Source: Sipunculus nudus
Lineage: Eukaryota > Annelida > Sipuncula > Golfingiida > Sipunculidae
DNA: 64,000 nucleotides
Direction of reading: 5' to 3'
NCBI GenBank assembly: GCA_026874595.1
Contig: CM049319.1
Coordinates: 53,458,917-53,522,916 of the forward strand
Shown: positions 11,801 through 26,200 of the stretch, piece after piece
How the letters are laid out: the number at the start of each line of letters is the position of its first letter
Numbering within the stretch: the first letter of the stretch is position 1
Program-made: the position numbers and the translations under genes
The notes under the pieces: generated by a model
Database searches by the model: none
Told to the model about the DNA's origin: nothing
The model's input: only the letters and a program-made list of their open reading frames with translations

Positions 11801-14139
11801 ATGCTTCATGAATGTGATCAAAGTCTTTGAGAGTATCCATTAAATGGACATGTAGTAAACAGAATATACCATTTTCTCAGGTATTATTACAATATGTGCA
11901 AGGTCAGTTTTAATTCCTGGTTAATAATGCCAATACCTCAAGCCATCACCACCTACTTTTATGCATTAATAACAGCACACCAATAAAAGAAAATTCCAAA
12001 TTTCAGTAAGCGCTGCTTGGTGGTACAGACATTTATAGACTTGAATCGCCTTTACAAACAGTCACCTGTTAATTAGAAACATCAGTCAATCACAGAACAA
12101 ATTAACAAGACTGTAAATGCGAGGTAATACTGCACCAGTACCCAACATATGCTAAGCATGGTTTTAATAAGACTGTCTCTGACTGCATGGCCATATGTTA
12201 AACTTATCATCATGGATCAAATTTATCACCTGTGGTGTTTTAAGTAATTACTGGTATAAGGAGGTCAATTTTATATTTTGATCTCTTTAGAAAATCAAAG
12301 TGTTGATAATGGTGGGAAGAAAACACAGGAATGGTCAAGATATGTTTTTGTTACCATTTTAACACAGATTCAAGTCAAAATAGCATTTTTTTTTCATTTT
12401 AAAACTCCAAAACTTTTTAAAAAACTTTCACATTCTCAGAATTATGAAGTTTCTGCTCAAATAAGACAAAAAGCTTAAATATTTATTAACATGACAAAAA
12501 TTGTTTCCTAGTATGGAACAGTATTGAACATCAGCTCAAAATCAAATTTAAATTTTTGGCAACTAAAATTTTATTTTAAAATATTGGTTTTTTTTTTCAA
12601 TTTAGTACTGATCAATGGATTGTTGATATGGGTTTTTATGAGAGTATTTTAACTGTACTAAAAGGGGGCTCCACATTTGGCATGTATTGGGATAACTAGT
12701 ACATTGTGTCCATTGTTTCCTCACTGGAGGACCCAATGTTGTTCTACTAGAAAAACAGAGAGAATAGACCAATCATCAATCAGCACAGTCACATGACAGA
12801 ATTCAGCTCCCCCTGGGGGCATTTCTGTACTTAAATGGAATTGGTATTTCAGTACTATAATGCTATTGGAAATTTCAATTTTTTTCACTTAAACAAGCCC
12901 ATACATGATTCCTTTCACTAGTTTTTGTAGATCAATGTCATATGTTACAGCATTTTTAGATTCTTTAAGGAATTTTTCATCATTAATTAGTACACAGTAG
13001 ACTAATTTATTTTGCATAATAATAAACAGCATAGTTTGTCTGTTTGCAAATAACTATGTATATCATGTCCCAACATTTTATGGCAATGTTCATATATTCC
13101 TGCAAGTCTTGTGGGAAAATTCTGAGCAGCTATTTCAAATCTATGAGAAGTCTTGAAATATACCATAAAGATTTTAATGAGGAACCATAATGCTCCAAAA
13201 TATTCATCAGTACAGAAGATGCCCACCAGAGGTGCATCATTCTAGGTGGACATTAAACATAGGAACCTACAAACACCACTGTATGAAAAGAATGAATGGA
13301 CAAAGGTGGGGGCATAGTTTGATCGTAAGAAGGTGTGTGTGATCCTGGTACTCTCCACTCCTCAAGTGGACCAAAAATCAAAATCCTTATAAGAGTTATC
13401 TTTATTTTATTCTTAGCTTGAAAGAATATTTTGAAAATGATTTTCTATAATACGATAAAAAAAGCTGCTGATAAACACTTGCTTATGAGCTGGTTCATTC
13501 TTCTTTTTTTTTTTAACAGATTATTCAACACAATATGTTAGAGTCTATACAGATATTGAGCCTTATGATTTCCCAAGGAGCATTATAACTATTGGGTATT
13601 TTCTTCAAAATAGTTGAATTTTTACCTCTGATGACACTGTTAAAGGTCAAATACTGGGCATTATTCTGCATTATTAGGCTATTTATCTGCTCCTGAGAAA
13701 AAAATGAGTGTATCATGGTCTGCATGGAGAATGATGCAGTTTTTCATCAATGAGAGGGAGAGTAGTTCAGGAAAAGTTGCACACAGCTCCTTATGAAAGT
13801 GAGTGTCCCATCCATCACATCTAACTGGGAGGTAGCCTCCGCACCCCAAGGCGGCTGGCTCGGAGGGAGGTCAGACTACATGTCTACCTGTAAACAGCAG
13901 TGCAATGGACGCCAGCACAAGTATTTCATCCAGCGACAAGAGCTGCTCCTGAAGTCTGACGGCTTTGTTACACATATTTTCTATGTTTTCATAGTATTCC
14001 AACTTCTGCATATCCTGGATGCTGAGATGAATCCCGTCAGGGGTGGTGAATACTTTACCACTAATATTAAAGAGTCTGAACTTGAGCAAGAATGACACAT
14101 CAAACTTGTTGGCTGAAGAAAACATATAAAATATGACTG

Positions 14140-14204
<65 letters not shown>

Positions 14205-17200
14205 TTTAGATGGTACATCTTCATATTCACACAAAAACTTATCAATCAATACATTTGACAATATATAAAAACATGAAAACATAGAACATACAGAATAATA
14301 TACCAATACAATTTATGGAATAAAACATCAATTAACACATCTGACCAGGTATTAAATATTATTCATGAAAACAAGGGACCCATGGGTCATGGGGCTCAGC
14401 TGATTGTGACAGTTATAACTGCATCACCATAGATATTTTGAAGTTGCAATAAAAATCCTATCCTCAGTACTCAGGAACAAGGGCTCAATGACTGGGGGGA
14501 GGGGGGTAGAGTTACAACACCTTTGGATATAAATACAGAATATGGAATTAAATTCAATGGTGCTTACACGGACTGGTGGGAATTACAGCATCTCTACATA
14601 TACGTAAAAGATAAAATTTAATTTAAATGAAATTATTTTTAAATATTTAAAAAGAGGCAGAGAGATGGAAAACAAAGCAAATAACTTTAAATTTCCATTC
14701 TACTGAGACAGGAAAATAATTAACAAATATTTGCATTAGATCTTATTTTTTCTTTTGTTATGTACACAGATATATTTCTTTTTTTTTTAAATATTTTTTA
14801 AATTTGCAAAGCAATAAATATATGAAAATAACACTCCAGAATTCACAGTTTTAAACTGCACCTTTATTTTCCATGATTTGTTTCATATTTTATCAAATTA
14901 TGCCTATTAACAGGTTAAATTATATTTTGTTTTATTATTTAAAAGGAAATAATTTCTTAAAAATGCTACATCAGAATAAGGTGGCATCTCTTGGATTACT
15001 TCTTGAATTAATATTTCAAGAAAAGTTGCGCACATTGGATCAAAAACAGCTTAACATTTTAAGAAATACAGTTCACAATAACAAACCATGTATTGCAATA
15101 TAATTGGTGACGGTGGTGATGGGGGGACTGGGGGGGGGGGGGGGGGGTGTTAGGGTAGGGTCCATGAGAATAAGTGTATGTATATTACAGCAGGGGTGTT
15201 CTGCCAGTGCTGCATCACGAATAAGGTTACCTAGGCAAGGCTGTAGTGAGGAAGAGTGGGGACTTCGTTATACAAAATGCAAACACATTAGAGCATCTGA
15301 AAAACTACAATAATTAGAATAATTTTTAAGCTTTTACTTTCAAATTTCAGAATTCAACAGATTAAATCCACATGTATCCTGGCTGCGAAAAACAAATTAA
15401 ATATACTTATGAGAAAAGAAAAACATGCCATGGTCAAATTTGGGCAAAATTCAAGGTACCAATTTTATATTTTTGCTAATAATTTTAAAAATTTAAAAGA
15501 TTTTGATCTAATTTTGGGTATACAATTAAATTTTGATTAATTAACGTGATATTACTGAAAAAGTCCCTAGCTTAGACATTTTTTTGTGTTAAGTGATCAA
15601 ATATTTTTCCTGATTTTTTACAAAGTGCAATATGTTTTGGCCCATAACTTTTTTAAATTATATAATACAGACCTTATTTCTGGCATGAACATAGAAAATA
15701 TTTAGAGGAATATTTATGGTAAATATGAGGAAAAACAGATGAGTGGTTTTGATATTAGGCAGTCCTGAAGTGTGAATAAGGTTTTTAATAAAAAATTGAG
15801 GTTTTTCCTAATTTCTCAAAGAAAATGAAGTCGCAAAGACCCAGTTTTCGGCTTGGTAGGAGATCTTGGGGACATCTAACATTATGCCCAATTTTGGATT
15901 CCTAGGTCTTATGGTTTCAAAATGTGCCTCATCTCCGGACGGACGGAGGGATGGACAGACGATGGACAATGGACCACCAATATAGCTTAGATGACTTACA
16001 GTCAGCTGAGCTAAAAATTGAGTAATTAACACATTTGTCTAGATATAAAATATTTGTGACAACCTTTAGCAGCAATTATTAATCTTTATATAAACCTTGA
16101 CAACATATGCTCTTCCTAAACAGAGATATAGTCTTACAATTGCACTTCAAATCTTCACAGTTTGTGCTCAATGTGATTAAAGTAACAGGAACAACCTCTG
16201 ATAAACTGAGGTAGCCTAATAACTCAATATAAAGAGGATACCATGATGCTTTCTGAAAACTGCTTTTAAGAAGCTCGTATTCAAAAGTAATTATTGCAAA
16301 TTAAACCTTGCATGTTGGGTTTTCTAATACTGTCCATTTTATTTTAAAAGCTAAGCAAACCAAGGCAGTTCATAATCTCTTATGGAATAATCCAAACATA
16401 AAAATGAAGATTCAGTATTCACTGGGACGGTATGATAGTGATACAGTTAATGCCTTTTAATGTATTGTGCTGCTGACTCACTTTTAAGTAGAGCAATCTG
16501 GTCATCCACAGGGAGCTCCTTGAAACCTGGCACAGCTTTTGCTAATCGTATAAACCTCTGGATGCCTTCTTCTATGTATGGGATCATTGAGACGATCAGT
16601 TCCCGCCTCCCGTCTACATCAATCCCTGTTTTTTCGTAAAATTCACGATATTCTTCCCTTGGAATTGGTTTCATCTGGCCAAATGTCTCTTCCTCCAGTC
16701 TTTTTCTTTCCTGTAAAAAGCAACAATATATCTACGTCGAACTGTGATTACTGCCTCCAACAGGAGGGTATGCCTTCATTCCACTTTCATGAGTTTGTGT
16801 TTGTGAGTTTGTTCACAACGTAACTCAAGCAACCATGAATGGAATCTCATAAAATTTTCTGGACATTTCATGAATGAGCTAATGAAGAATTTATTAGATT
16901 TTTGTTCTGATAGTGCACATGATCTATATTAAGGAACATTATCAACAAATATTTACAAATGTACACTCACTGTGCATGAATGAATGAACCTGGGAATATG
17001 GGCTGAATAAGTGAATGCTATTAAGGTTTTGAGAGCATCCATCAACAGGGAACCAAGAATAGTGGTGGCTGCTGCATTCCTTAGAATGCGAATTCCTAGT
17101 TAACTTATGAGTGGTACTCACAGAGGACTACCTTTCATATTTCTATGGATTAAAAAAAATACCTGCCAATGAAGCCACTTACGAGAAATTTGGCCTGTCT

Positions 17201-20200
17201 GACAGGCAGTTTTTCGTAGAATTCTTCTGTTAGTGGAGTCTGCTGTAGATGAACCTGTACGATGCGGTTCACCATCTGTTCCAGTTCCTGGCTCCGACTC
17301 ATTGCTAACTCCTGCTCCTTCTTGACCGTCTCTTTCTTTTGAAGTGACTTAATCTCTTGTATATCCCGTGTTCTCTTTTCGTGTGTGTAGCGGCCAGTCT
17401 TTATGGCTGAAAATTCAAAATAACATGCAAATCCATGGAATTAATATCCCTCCGCTTTGGGCTCTTGTTGTCTTTCATGCTTGATAAGCAACCAAAATTA
17501 TGACATGTGGAGGAATCTTGAGGGCACATGAAAATTTAAACAGATCCACTATGATATGTAGAGACATTTGCAGCCAAACATAAATCTAAAACACATTGAG
17601 AAATATGACGAAAATCCCCTATGACATGTATGGACATCTGCAGGCAAAAATAAAAACTTAAATACATTGAGAAGTTGGACCAAAATTTGATAATATTATT
17701 TTGAGTGGAGAGAATAATTTTCAGATAGACATTCCAAAACCAATCCATACCAAGGTATGCATAAGAGAAATCACTGACCCAAATTTGAGTGAAATCGGAT
17801 AATAATTAGGAAAGTTGTCACACAAAAACGAACCCTGATGGACGGACAGACAGCTAAACAGAAAGACAGACAGACAAACCCAAATCAATGTCCCCCATTC
17901 CCGGGAAGCAGAGGACAATAAATACATCATCTCTCCATAATTATACAATGCCCTAAGGGTTAATTATTGGAATATATGTTACACATTTACCAATTTATTA
18001 CCAATAATATTAGGGATGAATATCAAAAGAAACATTAGGATCAATCATCTGAAAGACTATCCATAAAACACTGATAATTAAAGATAAGAAACCCAGTAAA
18101 ATGTATTAAAAATCCCGTCTCAGAGCTGGGTAAAGAGAGTTTTGCAATTATAGAAGTACTGTATCATCTTGATAAGACCAGTATAAGGGTAAAGTGGGTC
18201 AACAGTTTTAAATTTGCATTGTAATACTTTGATAGACATTCAAAATTAATATATATTAAAAAATAATTTTAGATATATAATTGAGCTACTTCATTTCTGT
18301 TATATATTGGTGATGTCACAATGAAAAGGTGTCACACAGTTTAAGGCTGGATTCATGTTAAAAACGTTTTATTGTTGATGATATTGTGGGACTCACTGCA
18401 CTTGACCCAAATGCACTCAAACAGGCTGATACATCACAGCCAAAGCGAATATAACCCATTTTAACCTGCCCCTGATATGGACTAGGGATCTCAGGCCATA
18501 CCATGGGGACAAGATACTTATATCCTGTAGATAACATGCATGGCAGGTTTGAAAGGGAGGTGAACATATGTGTTTTCCCTGGGTTCTTTGGTTTGCCTGT
18601 TAGCAAATTAACAAAAACGTTATGAATCGGCTTTGATATTTTGTGGAGAATTAGGGTAACAGCCAAGGAACACCAAAATTCATTTTTTATTTGGTGTTTT
18701 ATATGCCATTTTGACACAGCAATCCCTTTGTTCCTGGGAAGACCTCACCATTCATATGTATTAGGGCCAGCATTTGTGAAGGTTCATTTTAAGTGTTTCT
18801 GAAATGTTACACTATTATGCAACACATGAACATTTGAATAGGGTATTCCTGATGATGGCATCAGGTTTATTCTGTTCCAACACCCTGTTCATCTTATTTT
18901 TTATGATATTACACAAATGTATTTTGTTTGCCATTACAAATAAGCTTTTATCAAAGGAGGTAATTTGGCAATTTTTGATGAGTTAAGTAAGTGTGAAATT
19001 AATATTTACTTTGAGACTCCATGATGGTGCTGACCTGTCTAGAAAGAGATGCAAAAATGATGGCTTAATTTCAAGTGGCTATAAAGCAGGACAGACATGT
19101 GTGACATAAAAAAAAGAAGTAAAACGCAGAAATACCAATGTGACATGATCTCTATGAATCTTCAATTATAAGTAGTTCTAGATCATCAGCTTAGGAGTGT
19201 CAGTGGTATGTCGCAAGACCACACATCTGTTCAGTTATATTTCTTTCTCAATTAGTCATATGGAATCCATACATGGGACAGTATCATATTGCTGTTAAAT
19301 AATCACCACATTTGTCTGACTTACCTTTGAGGTAAATAAAGGTTAGCTTAGTGCATTGTATAAAAATTGTCACAAAAATACAGGTGGACAGGGGTGTTGA
19401 AATTGAGTATAGTAGTACAACGATGCACCTATGTAGTCATTCATCACTTTCTTACCTTCTTTTGACATTCCAACACTGAGACACTTGATGTATCGACATT
19501 TGGCACATGAATTGCGTTTTCCCGGACCGATGTCACAGTTCCCTCTCCCTGAACACTGATATTGTTGTTTTCTGTGAAGACTTCTTCTGAAGAAGCCCTG
19601 TAAAATACAGAACAACACACACTGTATTTGTGTGTTACTGCACATAATATCATAACTATATAACTGATGGTGATGGCACTAAATCATTGAGAAGCAACTT
19701 CTGTGCCATGCCCTGGGAATGGTCTTGAACTATTTGAAAGGATGCCAAGTCTGTCCTAATGGGGCAGATGCCGTAATTTCCAATAAATCTTGAGGAATTT
19801 GTCATTATTTTACAATAATTCTGTTAAACAGCCATCCATCAGACACTCTGTGTATCCACAGGGTGAACTCAGCCCATAACAAACCTGTCCCTGACAAACC
19901 TGGCCCAGGTCACACAGAGACGTCTCAATGAAATAATGGGTAATATGTTTTTAATATTAATCTGGTTAATACATAATACAAAACTGTGTCAGTTTCCATT
20001 TAGGGTGTCCCTTGGCACATTCCTGTAAGAGTATGTTTCCCCACAGTCAATCCTGGTTTGAACACACTGTCACTGGTTCCTCCAGGAGAGACTAAGGTGG
20101 TTATCACACATCCTGTTATCTTAGTCCATTAGTAATGTGATAGTCCATGTTCATCAGTAAGCAAGGGGCAAGTCCAGTGAGCAAAAGGTTAAATCTATGA

Positions 20201-23200
20201 TGATCTCATAGTTATATTGTGGCTTTGTAAGAAAGCCTAGCATAGGCTAATACCTGCGCCTGTGAAATGTGAACTGGCTCAATCATGGCCTCATAACAAT
20301 AGCTGTGAGATTGTATCTACAATGCTGAGTGCATGGGAAAAAACTATCATTGGCTGATATCTGTATTTGTTAGATTTGTATATAAAACCTTTCTTGGTGT
20401 AAATCTGTATTCACTGAGTGAGTGTTAACCTTGTCTGATGTAGATCTGTAGTCACCGTGTGTTCACCTTGCATGGTCTAGTTCTGTATTTACTGAGTGTG
20501 TGTTTACCTTGCATGGTGAAGTTCTGTATTTACTGAGTGTGTGTTTACCTTGCATGGTCTAGTTCTGTATTTACCAAGTATGTGTTTACCTGGCATGGTC
20601 TAGTTCTGTATTTACTGAGTGTGTTTACCTTGCATGGTCAAGTTCTGTATTTACTTAGTGTGTGTTCACCTGGCATGGTCTAGTTCTGTATTTACTTAGT
20701 GTGTGTTTACCTTGCATGGTCTAGTTCTGTATTTACCAAGTATGTGTTTACCTGGCATGGTCTAGTTCTGTATTTACTGAGTGTGTGTTTACCTTGCATG
20801 GTCAAGTTCTGTATTTACTTAGTGTGTGTTTACCTTGCATGGTCTAGTTGTGTATTTACTTAGTGTGTGTTTACCTTGCATGGTCTAGTTGTGTATTTAC
20901 TTAGTGTGTGTTTACCTTGCATGGTCTAGTTGTGTATTTACCAAGTGTGTGTTTACCTGGCATGGTCTAGTTCTGTATTTACTTAGTGTGTGTTCACCTT
21001 GCATGGTCTAGTTCTGTATTTACTGAGTGTGTGTTTACCTTGCATGGTGAAGTTCTGTATTTACTGAGTGTGTGTTTACCTTGCATGGTCTAGTTGTGTA
21101 TTTACTTAGTGTGTGTTTACCTTGCATGGTCTAGTTGTGTATTTACTTAGTGTGTGTTTACCTTGCATGGTGAAGTTCTGTATTTACTGAGTGTGTGTTT
21201 ACCTTGCATGGTCAAGTTCTGTATTTACTTAGTGTGTGTTAACCTTGCATGGTCTAGTTGTGTATTTACTTAGTGTGTGTTTACCTTGCATGGTCTAGTT
21301 GTGTATTTACTTAGTGTGTGTTTACCTTGCATGGTCTAGTTGTGTATTTACCAAGTGTGTGTTTACCTGGCATGGTCTAGTTGTGTATTTACTTAGTGTG
21401 TGTTCACCTTGCATGGTCTAGTTCTGTATTTACTTAGTGTGTGTTTACCTTGCATGGTGAAGTTCTGTATTTACTGAGTGTGTGTTTACCTTGCATGGTC
21501 TAGTTGTGTATTTACTTAGTGTGTGTTTACCTTGCATGGTCTAGTTGTGTATTTACCAAGTATGTGTTTACCTGGCATGGTCAAGTTCTGTATTTACTGA
21601 GTGTGTGTTTACCTGGCATGGTCTAGTTCTGTATTTACTTAGTGTGTGTTTACCTTGCATGGTCTAGTTCTGTATTTACCAAGTATGTGTTTACCTGGCA
21701 TGGTCTAGTTCTGTATTTACTGAGTGTGTGTTTACCTGGCATGGTCAAGTTCTGTATTTACTTAGTGTGTGTTCACCTTGCATGGTCTAGTTCTGTATTT
21801 ACTTAGTGTGTGTTTACCTTGCATGGTGAAGTTCTGTATTTACTTAGTGTGTGTTCACGTTGCATGGTCTAGTTCTGTATTTACTGAGTGTGTGTTCACC
21901 TTGCATGGTCTAGTTCTGTATTTACTGAGTCTGTTTACCTTGCATGGTCTAGTTGTGTATTTACCAAGTATGTGTTTACCTGGCATGGTCTAGTTCTGTA
22001 TTTACTGAGTGTGTGTTTACCTTGCATGGTCTAGTTCTGTATTTACTGAGTGTGTGTTTACCTTGCATGGTCTAGTTCTGTATTTACCAAGTATGTGTTT
22101 ACCTGGCATGGTCTAGTTCTGTATTTACTGAGTTTGTGTTTACCTGGCATGGTCAAGTTCTGTATTTACTTAGTGTGTGTTCACCTTGCATGGTCTAGTT
22201 CTGTATTTACTTAGTGTGTGTTTACCTTGCATGGTGAAGTTCTGTATTTACTTAGTGTGTGTTCACCTTGCATGGTCTAGTTCTGTATTTACTGAGTGTG
22301 TGTTCACCTTGCATGGTCAAGTTCTGTATTTACTGAGTCTGTTTACCTTGCATGGTCTAGTTGTGTATTTACCAAGTATGTGTTTACCTGGCATGGTCTA
22401 GTTCTGTATTTACTGAGTGTGTGTTTACCTTGCATGGTCTAGTTCTGTATTTACTGAGTGTGTGTTTACCTGGCATGGTCTAGTTCTGTATTTACTTAGT
22501 GTGTGTTCACCTTGCATGGTCTAGTTCTGTATTTACTTAGTGTGTGTTTACCTTGCATGGTGAAGTTCTGTATTTACTTAGTGTGTGTTCACCTTGCATG
22601 GTCTAGTTCTGTATTTACTGAGTGTGTGTTCACCTTGCATGGTCTAGTTCTGTATTTACTGAGTGTGTTTACCTTGCATGGTCTAGTTGTGTATTTACCA
22701 AGTATGTGTTTACCTGGCATGGTCTAGTTCTGTATTTACTGAGTGTGTGTTTACCTGGCATGGTCAAGTTCTGTATTTACTGAGTGTGTGTTTACCTGGC
22801 ATGGTCTAGTTCTGTATTTACTTAGTGTGTGTTTACCTTGCATTGTCTAGTTCTGTATTTACCAAGTATGTGTTTACCTGGCATGGTCTAGTTCTGTATT
22901 TACTGAGTGTGTGTTTACCTGGCATGGTCAAGTTCTGTATTTACTGAGTGTGTGTTTACCTGGCATGGTCTAGTTCTGTATTTACTGAGTGTCTGTTTAC
23001 CTTGCATGGTCTAGTTCTGAATTTACTGAGTGTGTGTTTACCTTGCTTGGTTTAGTCTGTATTTACTGAGTGTGTAGTTACCTGGCATGGTCTAGTTCTG
23101 TATTTACTGAGGGTGTGTTTACCTTGCATGGAATAGTTCTGTATTTACTGAGTACGTTTACCCAGCATGGTCTAGTTCTGTATTTACTGAGTGTGTGTTT

Positions 23201-26200
23201 ACCTGGCATGGTCTAGTTCTGTATTTACTGAGTGTGTGTTTACCTTGCATGGTCTAGTAGTGTATTTACTTAGTGTGTGTTTACCTTGCATGGTGAAGTT
23301 CTGTATTTACTTAGTGTGTGTTTACCTTGCATGGTCTAGTTGTGTATTTACTGAGTGTGTGTTTACCTTGCATGGTCTAGTTGTGTATTTACTTAGTGTG
23401 TGTTTACCTTGCATGGTCTAGTTGTGTATTTACCAAGTGTGTGTTTACCTGGCATGGTCTAGTTCTGTATTTACTTAGTGTGTGTTCACCTTGCATGGTC
23501 TAGTTCTGTATTTACTTAGTGTGTGTTTACCTTGCATGGTGAAGTTCTGTATTTACTGAGTGTGTGTTTACCTTGCATGGTCTAGTTGTGTATTTACTTA
23601 GTGTGTGTTTACCTTGCATGGTCTAGTTGTGTATTTACCAAGTATGTGTTTACCTGGCATGGTCAAGTTCTGTATTTACTGAGTGTGTGTTTACCTGGCA
23701 TGGTCAAGTTCTGTATTTACTTAGTGTGTGTTTACCTTGCATGGTCTAGTTCTGTATTTACCAAGTATGTGTTTACCTGGCATGGTCTAGTTCTGTATTT
23801 ACTGAGTGTGTGTTTACCTGGCATGGTCAAGTTCTGTGTTTACTTAGTGTGTGTTCACCTTGCATGGTCTAGTTCTGTATTTACTTAGTGTGTGTTTACC
23901 TTGCATGGTGAAGTTCTGTATTTACTTAGTGTGTGTTCACCTTGCATGGTCTAGTTCTGTATTTACTGAGTGTGTGTTCACCTTGCATGGTCTAGTTCTG
24001 TATTTACTGAGTCTGTTTACCTTGCATGGTCTAGTTGTGTATTTACCAAGTATGTGTTTACCTGGCATGGTCTAGTTCTGTATTTACTGAGTGTGTGTTT
24101 ACCTTGCATGGTCTAGTTCTGTATTTACTGAGTGTGTGTTTACCTTGCATGGTCTAGTTCTGTATTTACCAAGTATGTGTTTACCTGGCATGGTCTAGTT
24201 CTGTATTTACTGAGTGTGTGTTTACCTGGCATGGTCAAGTTCTGTATTTACTTAGTGTGTGTTCACCTTGCATGGTCTAGTTCTGTATTTACTTAGTGTG
24301 TGTTTACCTTGCATGGTGAAGTTCTGTATTTACTTAGTGTGTGTTCACCTTGCATGGTCTAGTTCTGTATTTACTGAGTGTGTGTTCACCTTGCATGGTC
24401 TAGTTCTGTATTTACTGAGTCTGTTTACCTTGCATGGTCTAGTTGTGTATTTACCAAGTATGTGTTTACCTGGCATGGTCTAGTTCTGTATTTACTGAGT
24501 GTGTGTTTACCTTGCATGGTCTAGTTCTGTATTTACTGAGTGTGTGTTTACCTGGCATGGTCTAGTTCTGTATTTACTTAGTGTGTGTTCACCTTGCATG
24601 GTCTAGTTCTGTATTTACTTAGTGTGTGTTTACCTTGCATGGTGAAGTTCTGTATTTACTTAGTGTGTGTTCACCTTGCATGGTCTAGTTCTGTATTTAC
24701 TGAGTGTGTGTTCACCTTGCATGGTCTAGTTCTGTATTTACTGAGTGTGTTTACCTTGCATGGTCTAGTTGTGTATTTACCAAGTATGTGTTTACCTGGC
24801 ATGGTCTAGTTCTGTATTTACTGAGTGTGTGTTTACCTGGCATGGTCAAGTTCTGTATTTACTTAGTGTGTGTTTACCTTGCATGGTCTAGTTCTGTATT
24901 TACCAAGTATGTGTTTACCTGGCATGGTCTAGTTCTGTATTTACTGAGTGTGTGTTTACCTGGCATGGTCAAGTTCTGTATTTACTTAGTGTGTGTTCAC
25001 CTTGCATGGTCTAGTTCTGTATTTACTTAGTGTGTGTTTACCTTGCATGGTGAAGTTCTGTATTTACTTAGTGTGTGTTCACCTTGCATGGTCTAGTTCT
25101 GTATTTACTAAGTGTGTGTTCACCTTGCATGGTCTAGTTCTGTATTTACTGAGTCTGTTTACCTTGCATGGTCTAGTTGTGTATTTACCAAGTATGTGTT
25201 TACCTGGCATGGTCTAGTTCTGTATTTACTGAGTGTGTGTTTACCTTGCATGGTCTAGTTCTGTATTTACTGAGTGTGTGTTTACCTTGCATGGTCTAGT
25301 TCTGTATTTACCAAGTATGTGTTACCTGGCATGGTCTAGTTCTGTATTTACTGAGTGTGTGTTTACCTTGCATGGTCAAGTTCTGTATTTACTTAGTGTG
25401 TGTTCACCTTGCATGGTCTAGTTCTGTATTTACTTAGTGTGTGTTTACCTTGCATGGTGAAGTTCTGTATTTACTTAGTGTGTGTTCACCTTGCATGGTC
25501 TAGTTCTGTATTTACTGAGTGTGTGTTCACCTTGCATGGTCTAGTTCTGTATTTACTGAGTCTTTTTACCTTGCATGGTCTAGTTGTGTATTTACCAAGT
25601 ATGTGTTTACCTGGCATGGTCTAGTTCTGTATTTACTGAGTGTGTGTTTACCTTGCATGGTCTAGTTCTGTATTTACTGAGTGTGTGTTTACCTGGCATG
25701 GTCTAGTTCTGTATTTACTTAGTGTGTGTTCACCTTGCATGGTCTAGTTCTGTATTTACTTAGTGTGTGTTTACCTGGCATGGTGAAGTTCTGTATTTAC
25801 TTAGTGTGTGTTCACCTTGCATGGTCTAGTTCTGTATTTACTGAGTGTGTGTTCACCTTGCATGGTCTAGTTCTGTATTTACTGAGTGTGTTTACCTTGC
25901 ATGGTCTAGTTGTGTATTTACCAAGTATGTGTTTACCTGGCATGGTCTAGTTCTGTATTTACTGAGTGTGTGTTTACCTGGCATGGTCAAGTTCTGTATT
26001 TACTGAGTGTGTGTTTACCTGGAATGGTCTAGTTCTGTATTTACTTAGTGTGTGTTTACCTTGCATGGTCTAGTTCTGTATTTACCAAGTATGTGTTTAC
26101 CTGGCATGGTCTAGTTCTGTATTTACTGAGTGTGTGTTTACCTGGCATGGTCAAGTTCTGTATTTACTGAGTGTGTGTTTACCTGGCATGGTCTAGTTCT

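Larger units (their letters stand above)
11232..13887 (-). other. intron between the two alternative LBD exons
   Basis: About 2.65 kb. It holds the 21-bp minisatellite at 11412-11725 and a possible short cassette at 13626-13692. The rest is AT-rich with nothing recognised. Elements that decide which LBD exon is used would be expected here and in the intron at 14113-16481. Confidence 0.6.
14113..16481 (-). other. intron upstream of LBD exon copy 1
   Basis: Contains the (TA)n tract next to the acceptor, a fragment with GGGACCCATGGGTCATGG near 14376, a G-tract at about 15127-15147, and the family A repeat at 15400-16016. No further exon is recognised. Confidence 0.6.

Noticed and set aside
13002-13226. 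Minus-strand frame with SHRFEIAAQ, resembling the start of the LBD alternative exons
   Set aside because: Similarity is limited to about four residues. There is no suitable acceptor or donor, and the rest does not follow helices 6-8.
14100-14306. Open frame of repeated Tyr-Ile
   Set aside because: Translation of the TA microsatellite.
18358-18717. 119-codon minus-strand frame in the exon 2-3 intron
   Set aside because: No domain, no matching phase or splice sites with the receptor, and no recognisable homology.
21769-25950. Many 60-108-codon plus-strand open frames with [12 protein letters not shown]-type repeats
   Set aside because: They are translations of the 41-bp minisatellite. The unit is not a multiple of three and has few plus-strand stops, so repeats appear in all frames. 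The array lies in an intron of the opposite strand.
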